From Plenodomus lindquistii (Eukaryota; Ascomycota; Dothideomycetes; Pleosporales; Leptosphaeriaceae): a stretch of 64,000 nt of DNA. The notes below the pieces were generated by a model, which was not told where the DNA came from, searched no databases, and saw only the letters and a program-made list of their open reading frames with translations. Each line of letters begins with the position of its first letter. Positions within the stretch are counted from its first letter, which is position 1. A program made the translations under genes and the position numbers. The DNA lies in NCBI GenBank assembly GCA_025504975.1, contig JANUWI010000018.1, forward strand, positions 186,001 to 250,000, written 5' to 3'. Positions 43,633 through 52,552 of this stretch are shown in pieces.

Positions 43633-43734
43633 TATATTATATATAAATTATTATTTTTACTTTTAAAACTCCTAAATTCTAACTTTTATATTAATTAGAC
43701 TTGAATTTATTAAATTAAAGCGCGTTGCGTTTAG

Positions 43735-46700
43735 AGGGGAAAGTTTGTTTTAATGTTTGGGAGCAGCACTACGAGAACGCCGGCATCACGCGCACAGGCA
43801 CGGTAGTGACCGAAGATGTGTTCGGCCAAACCAAACGCTGTGGGCTTAACTTTATGTGTTGCTATTGTGACAATGTTCAACGTTTCTACTCTATGTGTGC
43901 TGCATTTGTGCAGACGAAATACCGCTATATGAATCCACCCATTGCTACAGAATAAGAACAATCATCCAAGTCACGGCTGGCGATTGTTCAAAATAGGCCA
44001 ACTTCCACTGCAATGATCTGAGAAGACGCGAAGCGCATTCACATTTCCAAATTCGACGAGAAAAACGGTGTGCGGAGACTTTGAGAGCGATTGAAAAAGC
44101 AAATACAAACCTCTTATGAAGTAATTTGGATGGAAGAATATGAGTTTCCAAGCTCCAAATTCTTCAAGGACTTCTTTATAAGTGTTCCTGGGCTCTTTAT
44201 CTTTATTTACTGATGGAGTTGGGTATTGGTACCCCTCCTGACCACAACACAGTACCATCCATCGGACAGTTCGTTATGTTCCAAAATTCGGAAGCGCAGA
44301 ACGATGTTCTGGGAGGGAGAATGATCAAAGGTTGATGGAGACAGTGTGATGAGTTGTTGAGACAGCGGAAGCCACGCGATGTGCAGTTACATTCTTTCTT
44401 TATGATGGTCATTGGTTTGCCCCATGAAAACGGCGAGTTTCCTTTCGGAGTTCGTTGTACAACGGCCATGCTGTCGACATGCAGCGCGATGATTGGGACG
44501 ACGTTGCCATGCCCTCTCACGAGATCAAACGCAAGGTACCCCTTTGCATCTGGTGTGTCGCGGTTCAATGGCCGCATCAGGATCATGTCGAATTCCCAGA
44601 AATTTCTGTACATGTCTTCCTTGGTCTTCGGCTCAAGGAGGCGGAGGTATATGAACCACCCTCCTCTCCAACACTCAACAGCATTTCACACATACTCCTC
44701 TTTGATCCAAAAACCACCGAGGCCGCTGCTATGTTCTGAGAAGGCGGGTGACGGACTTCAAAACTCTCGGAATGGTCGGGGCATCACGGGGATGATCCTC
44801 TTTGCGCCATTCAAACATGACCACGTTCAATCCATGTCTTCTCCAGCGGCCGCCGCGGGTGACGATTACATCGAAACTCTCAACCAAATCGACCATGTCT
44901 TCTGCTGAATCCCAGGTGAAGAGGTATATAAACCTTCCCTCCGCCGTCTATCCATCATTCTCTCCATCCGCGAACACTAGGTGTTCAATTCTTAATTCAA
45001 AAAGCACAAATCGACGTTTTCATGTCCTGAGTTGCCTCGATCTGCCTCAGTTCTCAAAACCACTTCGCCGATGTTCGATGACCCTGTGGAGCGTTTTCTA
45101 CAAGAAAAGGCAAGGCGTTGATGCTCATGATCTGCGTTCAGTGGGACAGTCCTACTGCACAATCGAATTGGAACGCTATGTGAGCACTACGCAAGTATCT
45201 TCTTAGGGAACTGGAGGGGATGTATATAAGACCTCTTCCCACGATTGAACGACATCTCCTTATCCATACACTTTCGACTTTTGAAGTCAAAAATCTGCTA
45301 GAGTGCTTCATGTTTTGAGCTGCCCTGAGTTCTCAGATATGCGTACCATAAACTGTATGGAGGAACATCCATGACTCTTTTGCCCTTTTTGGAAATCAAG
45401 GAGCGAACACACATTTCTCGTTCCCGAAAGGTCAGGATTCAAGTTCATGACTCTCTGCACGATCAACCTAAATCGTCCCGGAGCAAATGGTTATGTCTTT
45501 CGAGCCAGAGCCATGCTATATAAACCCTCCAAAATCCTTGATCCTTGATCTGTCATATCTACGACAGACTATCCCTTCATTCAAAGATAAAGAAGTTCAA
45601 ATTTTATGTGCTGGAGGATCGCGAGATTCCACAAAGCACAAACACGACTGGGTGATGGCCTTTCCTCGCGCGTTCTGAAAACATATCAGGGGCGCAAATG
45701 TTCTGCTTTCGTGTAACACGTTTGTTTTCAGATGACGATGATTCCGGGATAGTTCTATGGTCGAGACATCCCCTTCATGTTTCTTCTTCTTCCCTGCAGA
45801 GAACTGGTATATAAACCCGTCCCTCAGCCCACTCCACAGATTCGTCCACCACACCCCGAGTATCTCCCTGTTCCGAAAACGCAACATCTAGCCTCATGTT
45901 CTGAGCAGTCTCGAGATTCCAAAAGCAGATCATTCACCGCCCATGGCTTCTCCGCGCGTTCCTACAGCGTCCACGCACAAGTCTGACAATGTCATATCCG
46001 CGCGGACAAGCTTTGTTGGACATTACTGTCCAGCTTCCAGAATAGACACCAAAACAACGCTTTGCTCTTCTTCTATCACCTCACAAACCAGAGATGAGTA
46101 TATAAATCACCCCTTCACACGCTGATGATCCTTCCTCAACTCGCACTTCACTCTGTGGTCACTCCAAAAGCAATCGTTAAGTTCGCCATGTGCTGAGCCC
46201 TTCGGTTCTTTCCCCATTATTCTGAAAATCTCTTACTCATCAACCCATGATTTTCGAGCATGCCTCAAAAAACATCTCGAAGAGGATGAATATCCTTGTT
46301 TCGCGAAAGAAGCCGTGATTTGTTCACCGCCTACCACACTACCACAACCTACAAAAAACCAGCTTTATGACTGGATTATGTCTCCCTCTCTCTCCAAAGG
46401 AAAAGTTGGGTGTATAAAATACCTCCAACATCTACTCCACTCTATCATCTACGTCACTCCCCCAACTCCATTCGGAAAAATCTAACAAAGAACCGTCATG
46501 TTCCGAGCACTCTGTGTTTTCTTCCCCGATTATTGCGAAAAAAGCATATCAATATTTCATGATTTCCAAGCACGTGCTGAAACCATATCTGACATGGTGG
46601 ATGTCTTGTTCCTCGAAAGAAGCTGTGACATATCCACCGGCTGACACGTTGCCACAACCAGCGAAATACTACGTTGGCAACTCTATGTCTTCTCCTGCGC

Positions 46701-47050
46701 CCATGCTACGATATATAAAGCACCTCCTTCTACTCCTCCATTCCGTCACCCACAGCACTCCCATACCTTCTCGAAAGCATAAACGGACCCCGCTATGTCC
46801 TAAGCAGCCTTCCCCCCTCCGCCACTCATCCCAAAAGCCTATTGCTACCAAGCCATGATTTCCGCGCACATGCTGAAAACAACTCTCGTAGGAGACATGG
46901 TCAGCCCCTATGGACAGTGTGCTATGGTATACAAAGCTTTCTCTCCTCTATTCTTCTACTGCATCACACACATCAGTGTCGCACCATGGTTCCCAATCAA
47001 AATTTATCACACCGCATCACCATGTCTCGTCCATACCCCTCGCGCCCCCC
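43735..47050 (+). repeat. tandem array of about 12 diverged ~295-bp promoter-like units
   Basis: TATATAAA-type boxes recur at 43,926, 44,224 (degenerate), 44,648, 44,925, 45,223, 45,517, 45,808, 46,099, 46,411 (TGTATAAA), 46,712 and 46,928 (TATACAAA). Most spacings are 277-312 bp. The exceptions are 424 (44,224 to 44,648) and 216 (last). The box is usually followed by AYCxCCCTCC. A block ATGTNCTGAGC follows at 44,013, 44,304, 44,731, 45,022, 45,310, 45,606, 45,896, 46,188, 46,498, 46,795 and 47,022, always 80-97 bp after the TATA. A partial first unit has its block at 43,753. About 24-40 bp before most TATA boxes is ATGTCTTCTCC or a variant. A further block ATGATTTCCGCGCATGCTGAAA-like (e.g. 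46,249, 46,559, 46,855) lies about 60 bp after the ATGTNCTGAGC block. A C/T-rich leader precedes each ATG. There is no long conserved ORF and composition is normal. Confidence 0.85.
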
Positions 47051-47270
47051 CAGCACTGTCCGAAATCTAATCTCAACAAAGGCCATGTGCTTCCCCCCTC
47101 CTTTTCCCGCACTTCAAACACTCATCACGCACATTCCATGCTTCCTTCTCCCCCTCTTCCTTGAAGATGGTTCTCCGTCCCTCCTTCCCGTAAGAAGCCA
47201 CAAGTCAACCTACAAGCATTTCCAAAACCCCATGTCTCATTGGCAAGCAAAGTGCAGTATCAGGCAGTAG

Positions 47271-48117
47271 TAGTATTGATGCTATTTAACACTAGCCCCC
47301 AGACTCCCACCGCTCCAAACCCACCGTCAACACGGTGATTATGCTTGAAAAAACAAAAATTGCAGAGAAGCTTGTGCATGTGCGTGTCTTGCTTGTCAGA
47401 CTTGTCTTAAATTCTTGAGGGGAAGAAAATAGGGGGGTGGGATGGGTGGGATGTATCGATGACATGTTTGTCAAAGCGACTGCATCCACGGAAGTCCATG
47501 GTTCACAGCTACGGATGGATGAGGTCGGGTGGGGTGCGAGAGACAACGTGTTGTAGACCAACCACACTTGCAGCACGGTCATCTACACCTACATCTTACA
47601 AGGTTTTTATATCCCATCCCATCACGACTATAGTAGCCATACCCCCAAAAGAAAAAGCCATACCAAATCCAGAGTACCACGGCTGAACTATACTTTACAC
47701 ATACTACTACTAAGCATAACGCGTAAATTCTTTGCAAACCTCACGTATACTCTACACCTACCAACCCTTTCCCATTCTCTTGCACATACATAGGATCATT
47801 ACCCTCCTTGCTACTGTGTAAGCTAAAGTCCTTAGACATCATACTGCGTGTATACTCTACAACTGCTAGACACAACCTCCCATTCTGCCCACATACTATC
47901 TTTGAACTTGTTGCTTTTGTATAAACTCAAGGTAAGGACGGAGTCATGCACGTAAGCCAAGCTGACGACGCGATGATGATATATTCTCGTCAACTATCCT
48001 CAATTCTACCACCGTGATGTACATTGCAATATTCAAATCTCACCCTCACACCTGCAACAGCATGATTTGAAAATAAAAACATCAAACTTTGCAAATTTCC
48101 TCGCCAAAATTACATGG

Positions 48118-48155
<38 letters not shown>

Positions 48156-48725
48156 CTCTCTCACAGCTTCCCTTTTCCAAGCAGCCACGATCGAGTTTCT
48201 ACTACATAACGGGGTAGTAACGGGATTAACACATGTGCATGCGTACATGTACGAAGCTTTGGAAAACCAACATCAACTACAACAACAACAGCTACCTACA
48301 CACTTAAGCTACATACAAAAAGACCAACCAATCAACAAGAGGAGGGGTAACAAAAAAAAAGGGACAGCTCTCATTAACATTCTCAAAAGTACGAGTGAGT
48401 TTTTGGGTGTATTTACCGGATCCCCTCCGTATCCCATTCGACCGACAGTACCACCCAGACAGCCGTGCGTCCCACCCAATCAGCTCAGCCCAACCAGCCA
48501 GCCAGCCAAGGAGATACCCAACAACGTCGAAGAATGTACTCAGGTTGGGAGTAAGCGGGGTGACGGAGAGATTTCACATGCGACTGCGGTTCGGTCTCTG
48601 AATCACGGGTTGAAAAAAGCGATCAGGCAGACGATTACCATACTGATCGAATCGATAATCTTCCTTTTGTTCGATCCATTGCTACAAGGAACACACACAC
48701 GTACATATTAGCCAATGCTCCCCTT
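47271..48725. other. intergenic region with no supported gene
   Basis: Composition is normal and frames are fragmentary. It holds the (CA)n tract at 48,120-48,155. The long plus-strand frame over 48,067-48,711 is low-complexity (His-Thr run from the dinucleotide repeat, Gln and Pro runs) and probably not a gene. The right end is likely the 3' UTR of the minus-strand gene that follows. Confidence 0.6.
48120..48155. repeat. (CA)n microsatellite
   Basis: A perfect run of about 17 CA dinucleotides, likely length-polymorphic. It contrasts with the AT isochore, where CpA is nearly absent. Confidence 0.97.
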
Positions 48726-50071
48726 TCAAAAGCTCAACAACTGCAAAAACGAAAGCGAGGGGAGACGCACAAACACAACCAAACACAATCATTTTACAAC
48801 CGCGAGCCTCTTGCCCCACGCACAGGATATCGTCCACTCACCTCGCGCTGATCAAACTCCCTGCCCAGCGGCACAGGCTGCGGATTCAGTATTTCTTCGT
48901 CGCCGAAGCCCGCGTCGCCCTGGAATCGGCGCTGGTAGTGCGCTGCGCCAATGGGCAGTGGGGCGCCGTATTCGGCGTACTCGCCGTACGGGTTCTGCGG
49001 AACTTGCGGGCGCATGTTGTTGCGGCGTGCTTCAGATTGCATCCAGGTTTCGCGTTCGGGGAGGCGGTCTTCAAAGGACTCGGGGCGGCGGCCGAGGGGC
49101 TGCGGGAAGGGTGGCGGCGGCGCGCCGTGGTGGTGCACTTGGTGCGTCGTGTGTTCGCGGACCTCGGGGTAGTGCGGGCGGTCTTCTTGCGGGTACGGCA
49201 CGTGGCGCGTGTAGTGGTCGTGCTGCTCGTAGCGCTCGTCGTACTGGGTTTCGTAGCGTGGGTCGCGCGTCTCGTAGTGAGGTGGTGGCGGCGGCGGCGG
49301 AGCGTGGTGGTGGCGCTCGTCAATGTAGACGTCGCGGTGCTGGTCTTCGAAGTGGGCGTTGGCTTGGGCTTGGACGTGGGCATGACCGCCGTGGGTGTGG
49401 GGGCCCTGGTGGTCGCGCTCCACCCAGACTTCGCGGTGCTCTTCGACGCGGCGGGGGGCGGCGTCGCGGTGGTCAATGTAGACCTCGCGCTCAATCTTCT
49501 CGGTGGTGTGGTGGTGCGGGGCCTCGCGGTGGATATCAATGTCGATGTGGGTTTCCTTGGTGGCGGCCTTGGGCTCTGCCTTGGTCTCCTTGTTGGGGCG
49601 GTGCGGCTCCTCGACGGGCTCCAGGCTGCTCAGGTAGCCAAGCACCTCGGACAAGCTGGTGTGGGCAATGTTGAGCTCCTTCTCGCGGTTCTCGAGCTTC
49701 TCCTTCTCGCTGAGCAGCCAGTAGACGCGGTGACGCACGCCGATGCGGCGGCCGTCCTCGACGTCGCCGGCGACGCGCTCCGTGTGGGGCGTCATGTTCT
49801 CGAGGGCGCCGCGCACATCGCGCATGGCGCCGTAGACCCATTTGGACTTGTCGGGATTGCGCTCGAGGGCGTCGTGGACCTCGCGGACAGACAGCAGGCG
49901 GCGGACTTCGTCGAGATCGGCACGCACGCGCCCAATGATGCGCACGTAGACGGCGTTGGAGGGCCCAACGTCGCGGATGCGTTTGGCCCTGTACAGAAAC
50001 TCGCTGAGCTTGTACACGCCGCCAATGGCGCCGGCGGCGGCGCCCAGCGTGAGGATCTCGCCCTTGACCAT
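48726..50071 (-). CDS. conserved-looking hypothetical protein with helical N-terminus and His-rich disordered tail
   Basis: An uninterrupted frame of 425 codons from ATG at 50,071 to a stop at 48,794. The start has an ideal context (CCACCATGG). Residues 1-150 are predicted helical, opening with a small hydrophobic stretch (LTLGAAAGAIGGVY, 8-20) and ending in a Lys/Glu-rich coiled-coil-like helix (121-150). Residues 155-330 are disordered and rich in His, Pro, Tyr and charged residues. They include a seven-proline run (258-264) and a thrice-repeated motif REVYID / REVWVE / RDVYID (195, 213, 246). Near the end, GAG|GTGAGT at 48,841 is a perfect donor. Splicing to TTTTTGCAG at 48,741 would replace the last residues with LLSF and a stop at 48,726. 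Family unknown to me. The N-terminal pattern loosely recalls the helical N-terminal domains of fungal STAND/HeLo-type proteins, which is weak inference. Confidence 0.8.
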
Positions 50072-50682
50072 GGTGGAGTGGGCGGGTGGAGGTGGAGGCG
50101 GTGATGGGGATAGCGGATGCCCCTGGGAGCTGGCGGAAGGGCCGTGTTTGCGTGTCTACTGCTTACTGGCGACGTGAAGCTCCGTGGTGGTGGCTGCAGA
50201 TGCCGGGGGCGAGCATCCCGCGCGTAAGAGGGCCGAGTGCACGAGTGGGGATGGGATGGGGGCTGCAATGGGAGGGGAGGGTGAGGGAGCTGGCAGCGGC
50301 AGCGGCAGCGGTGTTGTCGCTTCAGCCCAGCCCAGCCCCAGCTTGTTTTGCCAGGAGGTTGGGGGACTAGGTCACTTCACCCTGCATCAAATCTAGCCCG
50401 ACTGGGGGCTAGGGCCTTGGACCTCATCACCCATCACGACCAACCCGAGGTCATTCTTCGGCCCTAGTCTTGCTTCTGACAATCTGTGGCTTGACGGCTC
50501 AGGCCATGCCGGCTGAGCTGCAATCACCCTGCCCGTCTGTCTTCCATCCAGTCTCGAGTCTGTCGTGTGGTGTATACCTACATGCGCGTTGTTTACATGG
50601 CCCTATATGTCGTCCTTTTATACCGTCAGCCCCCGTGATGAAACAACCTTGACATGCCCTCCCCTCGATAAGAAGAGCCGGC
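50072..50682. promoter_or_regulatory. intergenic: promoter of the His-rich gene and 3' end of the augmin-like gene
   Basis: 611 bp between two minus-strand genes. It contains a small (GGCAGC)n-type run near 50,290-50,320 and otherwise C/T-rich minus-strand sequence typical of fungal promoters. I see no clear TATA box close to the downstream start. Confidence 0.5.
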
Positions 50683-52380
50683 CTATCTCCCGTATTTTGC
50701 GATAAACGCTCCAACCTTGGGGTCGCTGAGGCTCAGCTCGTTGCCTTCTGCTTCTATAAGATCGCGGTCTTTCTGCTCCAATTCGTGTTCCATCACAGTC
50801 AGCTGCTCGTGGACTTTTGCACTCGTCAGATGGACCTGTGCAAATGGCGCGTGTCGGTACAGCGCATGCATGATGACATCCAGGTCTGCGTCTGCCTTGC
50901 TCAATCGCTCGGCCAGTCTGTCGTGAGTTGACGTCGCAGTCGACTCGTAATGATCCTTTAGCTTTGCATCGCGCTCCAGATGAGTCTCTCGCAGGGAGTC
51001 TTCAAGCGACTGTATGTGCTCGTGATTCAACGAAATACCGGCGTATCGAAGTGCATCCTGAAGCGTCACCGGAAGGTCCACCGCTTTCGATGGCTTGAGC
51101 TTCATCATGGGCGTAAAGGCCATTGGATTGGACCCCATCCTCTTGATTGATGGCGTTGGAGCTGCAATAGGCATGGCGGGCATGCGTTTCGCTGCAGCTT
51201 CTTGGACGTGAGCGAGTGCTTGTTGAAATTCGTCACTACTTGTCGTTCCATCATTGACAATATCGAGACGTTTGCCCATGAACTCGACTGTTGATAGTAT
51301 CTGTCGTAGTCAGAACCTGAATGATGCAAAGACACTGCATTACTCACGTATTTCAGCCATGCTGTCCTGGCTTGTACCTTGTCTCTCTCGTTGCGGTCCC
51401 GTGTCTCGACCATAGGCTTTCGGATCTCGTGCTCGACAACCATCTCCGCAATTGATGCTATTTCCGAATGTAGCTCTTCCATCTCCGCCTGCAAGGCTGC
51501 CTTTCGTTCTTTAAGCTCCTCATCCGGTGTAGCAGTCTCACCACTAGATGAAGACTGTGTGAGGCTAGTGAGGTATACTGTATCAACTCGAGCTTTCATC
51601 TCAGCCGCGCGAAAGGAGATGATGGCCTTGCACCATTGCTCAATTGACTTTTCATCCTCACTGATTTCGGACTCTGTAACAATCTTTGAGACGAGTCCAG
51701 GCAGCCGACTAAGGATCTGATCGTCTGACGAGAGGCGTTCTGAGAGGTAGTTTCTTAGTGTGGCCTTTTCCGAATCAATCTCTCGCTGTGCATCTGACAA
51801 CTGCTCTTTGATCGACATGACCACATCGTCCACCTGCATACATGAGCAACTCGTTCATAGGCCGTCGTTCTGAATCTTACCGATACATCCAGTCTGGCCT
51901 TCTCTTGCCCCTCCTTCCGCCTACGCTCGCTTCTGGCATGCTCAACATCAACACTCGGCTTGTCCAGAGCTCTCAATTTAGCCAGAGCATCTTTCTGGAT
52001 CTCTAGTACTCTACATTGTTCTTCGATGGCAGCAGTAGAGCTTTGCAAAGATTCAATTGCAGATGCGAGCTCGTGATCTAGTATGGGACGAACAGGCTCG
52101 CCTTCACTTTCATACTGGTGCAGCAAGCCTTTCTTCCGCAGAGTCTGGTATCTGTATGAGGTTAGTATGCAAGCCTATGATGTATTGATGTCATAACGCA
52201 CAGTTCCAACTCCTCTTTCGTCAACAAAGTATCGTCGTGAAGGTACTCATCAACCCAAGCTGCAGCTTCTTGTCTCGTCTCTCCATCCTCGAAGCTGAGA
52301 AGGATTTTGTCTAGGTCAACGTTGAGACCTCGTTCCTCCAGCACATTCAACAAGTGATGCGCCGCTTGTTCTTCTTCCAT
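50683..52380 (-). CDS. coiled-coil protein, candidate augmin (HAUS3-like) subunit
   Basis: Four exons: 52,380-52,202, 52,151-51,881, 51,833-51,348 and 51,300-50,683. The introns are 50, 47 and 47 bp (donors GTGCGT, GTAAGA, GTGAGT; acceptors ATACAG, ATGCAG, CGACAG; CTAAC branch point in the first). The joined exons total 1,554 nt, giving 517 residues in one frame. The N-terminus (WVDEYLHDDTLLTKEELELYQ and a short LRKKGLL) resembles the HAUS3/AugC N-terminal signature, in which a W-F/V...LSEEELE segment precedes long coiled coils. The remainder is mostly heptad-like, Glu/Lys-rich helix. Augmin recruits gamma-tubulin to spindle microtubules in metazoa, plants and Aspergillus. The gene model is strong and the family assignment tentative. 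It could instead be another spindle or kinetochore coiled-coil protein. Confidence 0.85.
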
Positions 52381-52552
52381 GTTGTGGCGGTGTGGGTGGT
52401 GGTTTGGGGAGGGTCAAATGCGGTTAGGTCTATGTATCTAATACGGCTAACGCTAGCCACCAAACACGCAGTCGCGCTTTCCATCACTCAACGCGTAACG
52501 CGAACCTCGTAGGAAATTTACTCCACCACATGTCATATCGCTCACAGCCAAC
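52381..52552. promoter_or_regulatory. 172-bp divergent promoter with MluI cell-cycle boxes
   Basis: The shared 5' region of the augmin-like gene (minus) and thymidylate synthase (plus). It contains a perfect MCB, ACGCGT, at 52,491-52,496, immediately followed by ACGCGA at 52,498-52,503. A GCGCTTTCC element lies at 52,474-52,482, whose reverse complement GGAAAGCGC resembles E2F/MBF sites. In yeasts, MBF binding to MCBs drives G1/S transcription of thymidylate synthase (CDC21). The same control here is inference from the motif and the gene. Confidence 0.75.

Larger units (their letters stand above)
1200..43710. repeat. 42.5-kb AT isochore made of RIP-mutated nested transposons
   Basis: Base composition changes abruptly near 1,200 and returns to normal near 43,710. 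Inside, reading frames are destroyed by TAA/TAG in every frame, and only one ORF of 60 codons survives (28,249-28,431, fortuitous). CpA and TpG are almost absent and TpA is hugely enriched, whereas C remains in CpT and CpG and G remains in ApG and CpG. This is the known signature of repeat-induced point mutation (CpA to TpA on both strands). All recognisable content is transposon-derived: Fot1/pogo-like DNA elements and at least three Ty3/gypsy families. No host gene is recognisable. Confidence 0.95.

Noticed and set aside
1200..43710. Nuclear insertion of mitochondrial DNA as the source of the A+T-rich block
   Set aside because: The readable remnants are gypsy Pol and Fot1 transposase with LTRs and TA targets, and the context-specific CpA loss indicates RIP.
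43926..47030. The array as a C/D-box snoRNA cluster (CTGA in each ATGTNCTGAGC block)
   Set aside because: The CTGA could be a D box about 60 nt after a predicted start, but an RTGATGA C box appears in only one unit (near 46,125) and no terminal stems are seen.
43926..47030. The array as spliced-leader or snRNA genes
   Set aside because: No conserved GT donor or Sm-binding AATTTTTGG site at a constant position across units.
43735..47050. CRISPR-like array
   Set aside because: Units are about 295 bp and diverged, without identical short repeats and unique spacers, and the genome is fungal.
48067..48711. 214-codon plus-strand ORF with His-Thr and Gln runs
   Set aside because: Composition comes from the (CA)n microsatellite and low-complexity sequence. 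It lies in the intergenic or 3' region of the opposite-strand gene and shows no domain.
48938..50104. 388-codon plus-strand ORF opposite the His-rich gene
   Set aside because: A mirror frame caused by high G+C codon bias of the minus-strand gene. Its Val/Leu/Gly/Ala-rich product has no motif and no promoter.
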